From contig NZ_VFPH01000003.1 of assembly GCF_006717045.1 (NCBI RefSeq), positions 558,001 through 622,000 on the forward strand: a stretch of 64,000 nucleotides of DNA, written 5' to 3'. The notes below the pieces were generated by a model that was given only the letters and a program-made list of their open reading frames with translations, ran no database searches and was not told where the DNA came from. The position numbers and the translations under genes are program-made. Shown here piece by piece: positions 12,001 to 24,000 of the stretch. Numbering within the stretch: position 1 is the stretch's first letter; each line of letters opens with the position of its first letter. Source of the stretch: Pseudonocardia cypriaca. Lineage in GTDB: Bacteria; Actinomycetota; Actinomycetes; Mycobacteriales; Pseudonocardiaceae.

Positions 12001-15000
12001 CTCCGGGAAGGTCTGGAGGATCCAGTCGATGACGTCGAGGTGCGTGTCGGAGAACGTGGTCCACTTGCCGAGCCCGAGGTGGGCCATCACCACGTTCGAC
12101 CCGGGGTACTTGCGCAGCAGCCCGATCAGCGGCATCAGGTAGCGCTCGTCGGTCTGCCCGGCCTTGTAGAGACCGTCGATGCCCAACCGGGCCAGACCGG
12201 CGTCGTTGTGGATGATCACCATCTGGCCGGTCTCCTGCGACGCCCGCAGGAGCTCCTCGGTGTGCGGGCTGTACATCTGCAGCTCGCCGGTGTCGGACCG
12301 GTACGCCTTCGCCGCCGCGCGGGCGAGGCTCTTCGCCTTCCTCGGCAGCGAGACCTCGTTGAGCAGCTGCTCCAGCTGGTGCCGGTTCTCGTTCAGCCGC
12401 TCGAGCAGCGCGACCGGGTCGAGGGTGGTGCCGCCACCGCCGGCCGGGAACACCTCGGCCAGGCCCGGTGCCAGCTCCACCAGGTACCTGCGGCTGATGT
12501 GGTGCTTGCCCAGCGAGCGCTTGACGTGCCGGGCCGCGTCGATCAGCTTGCCGGCGTACGCCAGGTAGTCCGGGTTGAGCACGTGCGCGGCCTGACGGCC
12601 CAGCAGGCGGGTCACGCCCTCCTTCGCGAAGGTGGTCTCGGCCACGGCGTACGCCAGGTCGGGGTGCGTGATCAGCATCGCGTGCAGGTAGCCCCGCGCG
12701 CCCGGGATGTCGACCCGGGCACCGGAGATGCCCGGGATCGCCCGCCAGCCCAGGTCCTCGTCCTTCTTGCGCAGGTCGCGGACGCCGTCGAACAGCCGGA
12801 CGTCGGGGAACTTGCCGTGCATGGTCAGCATCGGCACGCCGAACGTGACGCCGAGGCGGACCACGCCGATCTGCGCGTAGTAGAAGGAGCCCGAGCCCGC
12901 GGTGAAGACGCCACGGCCGCGCTGCGGGATCGGCGAGAGGATCACCACGCCCTGCATGCCCGCGGCCCGCATGTAGGCCAGCTGGCTGGCGATGCGGGTG
13001 TAGCGCGGGTCGGAGTAGTCGTTGTGGTGCAGGTGGGTGTCCCACAGCAGCCCGAGGGCGCGGCGCTCCTTGCCGACGAGGGCCGCGGCCCGCTCCTCCA
13101 CGCCGAGTGCGACCAGCCGTGCTTCCAGCTCCCCGAGGTCACGGGTGTCGATGGAGTTCGCGGCCGCCCGGTACTCGCGCGGCGGAGCGGCCTGCGGGTT
13201 CGCCCATGCCCAGATCGCGACGTAGGTCTGGATGAACTTGTCGACGATCGGCATCCGCTCGCGCGGGTTCGGCTCCATCCGGCCCGTCATCGCCGAGACC
13301 GTCGCGAAGTCGATCCCGGTGGACTTGTGGATGCGGAAGTTCGACATGCCCCGCCCGGACGCCTCGACGACCGCGCCCGCCACGACCTGGTAGAAGCCCG
13401 GGTCGGCCCCGGTCGGGTCCTCGCGGACGAGCGTGTCGCCGAACACCCGCAGCGTCCGGTCCACCCGCTCGCTGCTGTCCTCCAAGGCACCCCGGCGCGT
13501 GTCCATCATGGCGCGGAGCTGCTCGGCCGCCGCGACCTCCGGGTTCCAGTGCGCAGGCGGCGCGGCCGCGCGACCGCCGTGGACGGCGTGCGCCACCACG
13601 GAAGCCGGCAGGTCCAGCAGCACGCGGGCCATCTCGATCGCCGTGTCCTCGGCGAGCGTCGCGTCCGCCGCGCGCAGCGCCGCGACCGCGAACGCCGCCA
13701 GGTCGGCACGACCGGTCCACGCGTTCACCGCGTTGTCGAGCTGCTCGGCGGCGCGGTTGAACTCGTCCGCGGCCGCGTCCAGACCGGTGTCAGCGGCGGC
13801 GCCATTCACCGCCGCCACCAGCGTGCGCCTGATGCTCGGCAGGAAGGCCCTGGCCCTGGCCCAGCTCCGGTTGCGGAGGTAGGTGTCCACCAGCGGGCGC
13901 AGCGTCTCCTCGGCGAGCGTGTGGAACTCGTCGGCGTAGCCGAGCAGCAGGTTGCGCCAGGCGGGCTGGCCCTCGAACTCCTCGAGGATGCCGCGGCGCA
14001 CGTCGTCGTACCCGCGCACGAGCACGGTGAGCGCGTCGATGCGACGTTCGCGTGCGAGCTGCTCGATCTCGCGGCGGGCGCGCGCGGTCAGCCAGGAGCC
14101 GCCCTGCTGCGCCGCGTCCACCACCCCGCGTTCGGCGAGCACCGCGATGGCGTGCGCCTGCGCGGGCGTGAAGCCTGCCCACGGCGCGAACAGCGCCTCC
14201 ACCAGCTCGTGCAGCACGCCCGCGGCCGTCCCGGTGTCGCTGACGTACACGTGCAGCGTGCCGTCGCCGCTCCGCTTGTGCCCGGCGTCCGCGACCAGCC
14301 CGGTGCTCCGGTCCACGATCGGGGCGAACATCCAGTGGAACTCCACCGACGGCGGACCACGCGGGTACCGCGCCAGCAGCTCGGACAGGGCGGGCCCGTC
14401 GCGCACGCCGTCCACCAGCTCGGCGGCGGCCTGCTGCCACAGCGGCATCAGCTCGGCCGGCAGCCCGGTCTGGGTGGGCAGCGTCTGGGAGCGCAGCTCG
14501 TCGGCCAGCCTGGCCCGCTCGTCACCGCTCATGCGCACGCCGACCAGCCAGCGGCGGAACGTCGACTCGTCGAGCTTCGAGCCGTGCGGCTTGCGCAGGC
14601 CGCTCGCGGCGCCACCCGGCGTACCGGTTGCCTTCGTGGCGGCGGCGGCGCGCTCCCTGTCCAGGTCCGCCTTCGCCACGCCCAGGGCAACGGTCGCCGT
14701 CTCCGCCTTCGCGGCCAGCTGCTCGACCTTTGCCCGGACCGCGTTCAGGGCCTGGGTCGGGCTCATCTCCAGGATCTCCGGAGCGAGCGGCGCCGGCGGG
14801 TTCGGTCCGCCCGCCGTCTGCGGGCCCGGCCGATGCCGCTGCCGGTCCAGCGCCCGGACCTCCCGCCAGTCCATACCGACCGCCTTGCCGACCTGCTTGT
14901 AGACCAGCAGCTCGCTCCGCAGGCCGTCGGCGCGCACCCACATCACCAGCCACGGCACCCAGCCGGAGACCTTCGCCAGCTCGGTCTGTGCCTTCGCGCT

Positions 15001-18000
15001 GTCGTCCAGGGCACGCTGGTAGGCCAGCTCGGCGTCAGTGGGCTCGGGCCCGCTGCCACGACCGGTGGTCCAGCCGAACGCCCCGCCCAGCTTCCGGCGC
15101 AGGAGGCCCAGCAACGGACGAAGCGCGAACCATGCCGCCACCGCGGCCAGGAACCCACCGGCGGCGAGCAACAGGATCTGCCCGATCGCCGGCGGCGGGC
15201 CGCGGATGCCGGGCTGCCCGGTCGGGCCGGTGCTCGGACCCGGTGTCTGCGTTGCCGACGGGCCGGTCGTCTGCGACGCCGACGGCCTACCGGTGCTCGG
15301 CCCGGTCGTCGGCGTCTGGGTGTGCGATGTCGTCGGTCCGGCGGTGGGCGCCGTCGTCGGGGCACCCGTGGTCGGTGCGCCCGTCGTCGGCCCGGTCGTC
15401 GGGGCGGGGCTGGTCGGCGTCGGGTTCGTCGGCGTCGGGTTCGTCGGCGTCGGGTTCGTCGGCGTCGGGTTCGTCGGCGTCGGGTTCGTCGGCGTCGGGT
15501 TCGTCGGCGTCGGGTTCGTCGGCGTCGGCGCGCCGGGCACCTTCCAGTTCTCGCCCGGGTGGATGAGGTCCTCGTCCCGCCCGGCGAGCCGGTCCCGGTT
15601 GGCATCGGCGATGTCCGTCCAGTCGCGCAGCCCGAACCGGTGCGCGATCCACGTGAGGTTGTCGTCCCTCTGGGTCTTCCAGGTGTTCCCGGTCCCGGTG
15701 GGAGCCGTGAACGTGGTCCCGACGGGCAGCGGAGCGAGATCGCTCGCCGGCAGGGCCAGGTCGGGGTTCTTCGCGCGGATGGCCGCCCGCACCGCCGCCG
15801 GGTCGGTGCCCAGGCCGTCGGCGAGCCGCGCCACGGTGTCGCCCGGCTGCGTGGCGACCTCGCGCCCGGCCCGGTCCGGCGCGCCCTGAGCGGCCGGTGC
15901 CGGCAGGTTCAGCACCGTTCCCGCGCTGACGTTGGTCACGTCGAGCTGCACGACCGGGTTCTGGTCGCGCACCGGCGCTTCCGGCTGGTGCGCCAGTGCG
16001 CCCGCCATCGACAGGCCGAGCACGCCGAGCAACGCAGCGGAGGCTGCGCCGGTGCCGATCCGCCTTGCCAGGCGGCCCGGGATCGGCGAACCGCGCGGTG
16101 CCGGGTGCGTCCAGCGGTAGACCTGGACGATCGCGGCCGCGACGAGCACACCGCCGCCGACCAGCGTCACCGGGTGCGTGAGCCCGTGCTCGAGCACCCA
16201 CCACAGCCCAGCCGCCGGGATGCCGAGGAACGTGGTCGCGACGAGGGCGGCCGTGCCGATCCGCCGCGCCATGGCCGGCGAACCGCGCGGCTGCGACGCG
16301 CCCATGCGGTGCATCGCCACGATCGCCGTCGCGGCGGCCACCCCGCCGATCACCACGAGCAGCGGGGCGACGAAGCCGTGCCCCGTCAGCGCCAGCCACA
16401 CGGCCGTGCCCAGCACGGGGCTCGCCGTCGTCAGCGCACCGGTGAACCCGCGCGGCACGTCCGGCTGGAGGCCGGCGGGACCGGACCTCCCGGCGCGCTT
16501 GCCCGCCGGCATCGGCAGTCGGGCCTTCAGCACCTGCAGCAGGCCGTTCAACAGCCGGATGCCGGCGACGATCGCCGCGCCGAGGGTGAGCAGGCCCGCC
16601 CCGGGAACGCCGCCGAGGAACAGCGGCAACCCGATCAGGGCCGCGCCGGCCAGCGTGATCAGCGCCGGGCGCTGTGCAACCGGGACGATCAGCAGCGGAC
16701 TGCCGATGAGGACCCGGTCCGTCCACCGCCGCGCGGCCATGCCGCTGGCGGTGGGTGTCGGGAGGCGCCCCTCGGCCGGGGGGCCGCGGTTGCGAACCAG
16801 GTGGACGATGGCGACCACCGCGCCGGCCAGCGCCGTTCCGGCCAGCCCCAGTGCGATCATGCCGAGCGCGCCCGTGCCGGTCAGCACCGCCAGTCCGGCT
16901 CCGGCGGCGCCGGTCAGCGTGCCCGCTCCCGCCGCGACGCGAGCGGGGAACCGCCGCTGCTGCGGCGCAGGCCCGATCGGGGCCTGCCCGTGCCGCCCGA
17001 CGTGCGCGTCGAGCACCAGCAGAGCCACGTGCTGGCTCATCTCGCCCACCTGGCGGGCCTGGGCCGGTTGCGCCATCCGCAGCGAGCCGGACCCGTAGGA
17101 GACGAGCATGGCCAGCTCGGGCTCGGTGAGCGTGCCCTCCCGGGCCCGCACGAGCAGGGCACGGGCGGGTTCCGGCAGCCCGTCGGCGAGCACCGCGAGC
17201 TCGGCGACCCCGCTCCCCAGCCGCATCCGGTACGTCCAGCCGAACGTGGCCGCCCGGTTGGGGTCACGAGCCTGCCCCGCCGCGATGTGCAGCGCTGTGA
17301 GCAGCTCCTCGTGGCCCCACTCCAGGTTTCGGGCCAGCTCTGCGGCGACGTGCCGGTCACGGGTGTCTCCCCGGTGCCCCGGCACCGCGCCACGGGCCCC
17401 GAGCTGGGCGATGGTCCGGCGGATCGCCCGGATCGTGCCGGCCGGCAGGCCGAGGTCGGCGAGCTGGTCGCGGGACAGCGCGGCCAGCTGCGCCAGCGAG
17501 GTGATCCCGGTCCCGACCAGCACCCGGTAGACCCGCTCCTGGTGCCGGGCAGGCAGGTGGGTGATGAACTCCTCGATCCGGTCCGCGCGCTGCCACAGCG
17601 CCGCCCGCTCGGCCGGGTGCAGGTCGAAGTCCTGCACCGCGCGCAGCGCGTCGCGTACCTGCTGCCACAGACCGGTGTTCGCACCCCGGTCGCGCAGCAT
17701 CGTCTCGACCGCCTGGCGCAGCGTCGTGGCCCCCAGCTCGGCCTCCGCCCGCGCGATCGTGCGGTCGCGCATGCGCCGGTGCAGCTGGTGGAGATCCAGG
17801 CCGGCCATCTGGGCCATGACCTGCTCCGGCAGCCACTCCACGATGTCCGAAGGGCTCAGCCAGTCCGCATCGTCCACGAGTTCGTCGCGGACCGCCCGCC
17901 GCAGGGCCTCGATGCTCATCCCGGCCGTCTCCGCGAGGACCTCGTCCCGCACCGCATCCCGCGCATCCGCCGGGTCCAGCCCCGTGGCCGCCAGCCGGTC

Positions 18001-21000
18001 GTCGATCCGCTCCCGCAGCTGTTCGACCGTCAGCCCGACCGCCTGGGCCAGGAACTCCTCGGGCACCGACTCCCAGAGCTCCATCAGGTCCCAGCGGTCC
18101 TGCCCGAACAGGACGACCTGGTTGCGAACCCGCTGCAGCAGCTCCTGGACGCTCATCCCGGCAGCGGCGGCCACGACCTCGTTGCGCACCAGGTCCCGCA
18201 CGTCCTCGACGTCCAGCCCCAGCGCCTCGGCGAGCAGCGGCAGCGCGACGGTCTCGGCGATGATCGCGTCGCGTTCGGCCGCCTCGGTGCGCACGCCCCG
18301 TCCTGCGGGTTCCTGGCCGCCGAGCAGCGCGTTGTTGCGGAACTCGCGGGTCAGCTTCTCGCCGATCCTCTCGATGAACCCGGCCACCTGGTGCGGTTGG
18401 ACGGCCGCGTGCCGGTCGAGGATCTGCTCGTTGAGCCGGCGCGCGATCTCCGCTTCCGCGAGACCCGCCGCGTAGTCCAACAGCGCCCGCAGCTCGCGGT
18501 CGCTCAGCGCCGTCAGCCGCAGCCGGTCCGCCGGGCCGACCCGGATCGGCGCCTCCTCGGCGTCGGCCCCGGCCTTCCGCTCCTCCTCCCGCTGGGCCAG
18601 CACCTGCGCGGCCACGACCAGCGTCGCGACGAAGGTCGGGCGGTCCAGCCCGAGGTTCCCGCGCAGCTCGACGTTCCGCTCGAACGCACGCAGCTCGGCG
18701 GCGATGCTCTCCTGCCGCTCGAGCGCACCCGCGAGGTCGTCCTGGGTGTACTGGTACGGCACCCAGGTCCGCTGGGGGATCAGATCCGCCAGCCGCTGCG
18801 CGGCCGCCGGGTCGGCGTCGTCCACGTACCGCTTCGCCAGCTGCTGGACCTCGGTGTTCTGCTCGTCCGAGAGCCCCGCGACCGGCTCCTCCAGCAGGGC
18901 CGCTTCCAGGTGCGCGAGGTCGAAGGCGACGTCACCGGAAAGGACCGGGAGGTTCGCGACCTCGTCGCCCGCCAGCACCTGCTTGGCGAGCTTGACCTCG
19001 GCCTTGGACTCGTTCTTGCCGGCCCTGTCCGCGGCCGAGGTGGCGAACTCCAGTTCGAGGAGCGTCTTGACCTCGTTCTCGTGGCGGGCGACCCGGAACA
19101 GGGCGTCCAAGCCGTCGAGGTCCACGGACTCGGCCAGGTCGCCCGTGACGTCCCGCACCGCTTCATGGCGCTGGTTCGCCCGGCGCTGCAGAACCCGGTC
19201 CTCGGGCGAGCGGTGGATGACGGCGCTGCCGTTCTGGCCGTTCCGGGCGGCGCGACCGCGCAGCTGGCCATCGGCCCGCGCCGACACCTGCTCGCCGAGG
19301 CCGATGACCGCAAGCCCGCCGCGCGCATCGACCTCTGCGGCCTCGACCTTCTGGCGGGCCGCCACCCGCGCGTACACCGCCTCGTACTCGGCCCGGTAGC
19401 GCGCCTTGTCCCGGCTCCAGCCCGGGTGGAGCCGGTTCATCTCGCGCACGGTCATCCACGCCACGTCGCCACCGAGCAGGATGTCGGTGGCGCGGTTGCT
19501 CATGGTGCTCACCGTCACCGCGCCCTCGCGGCCGGCCCCGGCCGTGATGACACCCTCGCTGCCGATGTTCTCCGCGGTGAGGGTGCGGTGCGCGACCCCC
19601 GCCTCCCGCAGCATCCGCGAGATGACCGCCGCCTCGGTGGCGTCGGGGACGTCGATCAACACCGGGCGCCCCTCCGCGTGGGCCGCCACCGCGTCGGCCA
19701 CCACGCGCTCGCGGGCCGACTGCCGGTTCGGGTGGTCGACGGGGCCGAGTTCGATCCGGTGCACCCCGTTGTGCGGCTCGAGGTAGATCACGTCCTTGTC
19801 GTACTGCTGCCGGAACGCGGCCTCGGTCTCGCCGATGACACCGGTCATCCCCGCGCTGTCCCGCTCGCCGATGAACTCGCGGATGCTCATGGAGGCGACC
19901 GTCCGGGACGGCCTGCCGATCTCGAGATCGGGGTGGTTCAGCGACTCGGCGTACTCGATGGCCTCCTGCAGGCCGTTGTTGAAGCGGCGCCCCGGCAGCG
20001 GGCGGCGGTACTTGCCGACGAGCACGACCATGTGCTTGCCCGTGGCCGGGTGGGGCGTGACGACGTAGTCCAGTCCTGGGGATCGGCCGCCCTCGTTGAG
20101 CACGTGACGGTGCGTCAAGGCCTGGTTGATCCGGTTCACCAGCGGGTCGTTCTCCGCCAGCTTCCGGCCGCCGCGATCGGCCGGCAGGCGCTCGATGAAC
20201 TGGAGGCCCTTCGCGGTCACCTTCGCGGTGCCGCCGTGCGCATCCCACTCGATCTTGACGTGCGCGGTCCCGTCACCGTTGCCCGCATCCAGCCGCGCGG
20301 CGATGTTGTAGGCGTACTCCAGGTCCACGAGCGGTGCGTCCGTGTCCGGGATCGCGTCGGCGATCCGGTAGCGCATGTTCGCGTCGTCGACGAGGAAGAG
20401 GTCGACCTCGTCGAAGATCAGGAACCCGCCCCGGCCGTTCTGCACCGGCTTCTTCGCATCGCGGGTCAGGTCGCGCAGCTTCGCCAGCGCCGCGCGGTCA
20501 CCGCCCCGCGCCTGCTCGAGAAGGGTGGTCAGCTCTGCCTTGTCGAACTGTGGGATGCCCGACCGGTCGCGCAGCAGGTCGAACACGATCTCGGCCGTGC
20601 CGACCGTCACGTCCGCCTGGTAGGCGTCCCGCTTCCCGGACGGGGTCCGCGTGTCGGTCACCAGCTCCGCGGATGCGCCGAGCCGCCCACCGACCCGCTT
20701 GACCTCGGCGACGGCCTTGCCCGCCGAGATGTCGTCGGTGGTCAGCCAGTGCACGCCCTTGCCGTCCGTCGCCCGCACCAGCGCTGCGACCGCGCCGGCG
20801 AGCGTCTTGCCCTCGCCGGTCCGCATCTCCACGACGTAACCGCGAACCATCGCGAGCGCGCCGGCCACCTGGTCCGGGCGCACGACCTTGCCGTCCTGGA
20901 GCCCCGGCTTGCTCGGCCGGGCCGAGGCCTCGCACACCAGGCCCAGGCACTCCAGCTCGACGTCCTCGATGCGACGCTCGCCGCTGGACACCTGCCGGGT

Positions 21001-24000
21001 GAGCTCCTGGTACCGGTCCCGCAGCCACTTCGTGGTGCGCCAGCCGAACTTCCGGATGTGGCGCTGCACCGCGGCCAGGTCCGCCTCGGACAGGGCCTCG
21101 GCACCGCGCATTCCGACGACGGCGACCCGCCCCGCGTCCTCGCCGGTCGGCTTGTAGTAGAAGACGTCGCCCGCGCCCTGCAGCGCAGCTTCAATCTGCG
21201 CCTCCGGAACGCCCAGCTCCCGCGCCAGCTCTTCGGCAGGGGCCGTGTAGCCCTTCTTGGCCTCGATCCTGGCCGACATCGCGTCGCGCACCTGGGCGGC
21301 CAAGGCCGGGTCAGGACCGTACGCGCCGCCGCCGGGCTCTTCGGTGATGCGTGGGCCGCTCTCGGCGTCCGCACCGCGCTCGGGGTCGAGCAGCCCGTCG
21401 ACGACCTCTTCCATCGCGCGGTTGCCCGCCTCGAAGGCGTCGTCGTGCTCGTTCCTCCCCTTCGACGACTCGGTGGAGGCGTCGTAGGACATCCGGAGGC
21501 CGTTCTCGCTCGCTCGGCCGTGCCGGTAGTGCCGGACGAACCCGATCTGCTCGCCGCTGGCCGGGTCGGCTTCGACGAAGTACTCGAAGTCGCCCAGGTC
21601 CTCCTGCTGACGGATCCGGTCGGCGAGCTCCTGCTCGGTCATCGGCTTGCGCGTCAGACCCCTGCGGATCTCACCGGCGACCTCGCTCGCCTTGCGCGTG
21701 GGCATACCGCGCATGGCTCGCGTCAGCTTCTTGGCCGTGGGCGCCTTGCCCACCGTCTGCGAAGCCGTGCCGCCACCCGGCCGGGTGGGCTGCTCGGACG
21801 CCGTAGCGACCGACTCGCCCTCGCGACCGGAACCGGTCTTCGTTGCTTCGGTGCCAACGGGCTCACCCGCTGGTTCTGCCGCTCCCCGCTTGGCCTCGGA
21901 GTTCTGCTCCGCGGCCGAGGAGGCGCGGTTCAGGGAGTGCTCGGTGTTGCCGTCCTGGTCGTGGATCTCCTCACTCGGGTTGTGCTTCTGGCCCGCCGAC
22001 CGTGCCTGTCCAGCCTCCGTCCTCTCGATCGGCGCCTCGACGTTGCGAGCGCCTTCCACACCGACGTTGTCCCGACCGGCAGCGTCCGGCGCGACGGCGT
22101 CCTTGCCCGCCTGCGGCTGTCCGCTGCCTGCAGCGTCCCGCCCGATGCCGACCGGCTCGGTGGGAGCGACTTCCACTCGGCCGGCGTCGCCGGCCTTACC
22201 GGTGGTCGCGGACTCGGCCGGTGGGGGCGGTATCCCGGACGCGGTCTTGGCATCGTGGTCCGGCGCTGGTACCTGACCGGCACTCGGCTTCTCGGGCCGG
22301 CCGTCGACGGAGCGACGCCCGGCGGGATCCGGGCCGGCACCCGCTCCGGTGCCACCCGGCTTGGGGCCAGGCAGATCGCCGCGACCGGACCCGGCGTTCT
22401 CGTTGCTTCGCCCGACCGGCAAGGCCGGGTTCTCCGGGCCGCCCGGGTTCGGCGGAAGCCTCTGTGGTTCTTGTGGTGCAGGCGCGGCGGGCTTCTCGGC
22501 CCCGCTGCTCATGCCGTCGGCGGCATCGCGGGGGCCGGAGGTCGTGGTGGTGCCGCGGTGCCCACCACCGGGGGCGCTGGAACCGGCTTCGTTCGCGCTC
22601 GGCCCGGTCTGGGCGGTGACGGCGCCTTCCTTGCCGCCCGTGGCCGTCGTGGACGCGGCGATCGGACCGGTGCCCGATTCAGCGACGGCGCCCGCGGCCG
22701 CGGATTGGCCGGTCGGGTTGGAGGGCACGGCGGCCGGTGGGTCCCGGGCGCCAGGGGCGCCCGGGGCTCCGGGGCTCGCCGGCTGGGCCTGGTCGGGCCG
22801 AACGGTCTGCCCGACACCCTGGGACGCGACGGGTTCGGACCCCGGGGGCGCCAGGTCCGGCCCGGCCCGCGGAGGCGCGGGCAGCTGCTGCCCGCCGGGC
22901 TGCGCGATCTCGAGGCCGGCGACCGGCTCGGACCCGCCCATCGGGTTGCTCCCCGGCCGGGCACCCGCGGCGACGCCTGCGATCCCGTCACCGGACGCTT
23001 CACCAGCGACGGACCGCCCCTGCGGGCGGGCCGGGAGGTTGCCCATCGCACCTTCCCCGGCCGTGCGCGGTCCAGCGATGCCCGCCTCCTGCTCAGCAGG
23101 CGCCGGAGCGACAGGCCGATCCTGTTCGGCCCGGGTCAGCACCTCGAGGGCGTCCTGCTCGGCACGGGCCCGAATGGCGGCCTCGTCCTGCTGGGCGCGG
23201 GCCCGGATCGCCGCGACGTCCTCCTCCGCGCGGGCCCGAATGCCGGCCTCGTCCTGCGCCGCCCGAGTCGGGCCGTCAGCGATCTGCTGCCGGTCCGCCT
23301 GGTCCCGAACCGCCGCGGACTCCTTGTCACCCGTTGCCCGGGCCGCAGCCGCCTCCTGGTCGGCGCGTGCCCGCACCGCCGCGGCCTCCTGGTCGGCCTG
23401 CTGCCGGACCACCGCGGCGTCGCGATCCGCTTGCGCCCGGATCTCGGCGGCCTGCCGATCCGCCTGCTGCCGTGCCGGGGTGTCAGCGGCGTCGCGCGCC
23501 TGCCGCGCCCCGGCCGGGGCGGCGAACTCGGCGGGGGCCGGAGCCTCCTCGCCGGCCCGGACCCGCCCGGCGACGCCGTCCTCGACCGGACGGGCGCCCG
23601 GCCCCTCGGTCGCGCCCTCGCCCGCGGGCCGCGGGTTGGCGGACTCACCCGTGTCACCGCGGGTGGTGCCACGCGGCGAGATCGTGGCGGGGTCGGCCGG
23701 CTGCTGGCCGCGGCCGCCGACACCGTCGACCGCGGCGGCGGGATCCGTGCCCGGCCGGGCCTGCTCCCCGCGCACGCCCGTCGCCTCGTGCGCCGTGGAC
23801 GATCCGGTCCGCGACCCGCCGCGGTTGAGCGGGTCACCGGCTCCGGGGTTGGAGCCGGAGCCGCGTCCGGTGCCTGCGGGCGCGGAGCCCTCGGACGTGC
23901 CGCCGGACCCGGTACCGGACCCACCCGTGGCTCCGTTGCCGCCGGGACCGGAGCCGCTGCCGGCACCGCTCGCACCCGAGCCGGTGCCCGAGCCCGACCC

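Noticed and set aside
15413..15527. CRISPR array
   Set aside because: The units are contiguous 15-bp repeats without spacers and lie in frame inside a coding region.
19130..21000. The genome's housekeeping SecA gene
   Set aside because: The segment is internal to the giant frame, lacks the usual SecA N- and C-terminal parts, and has altered motifs V and VI.
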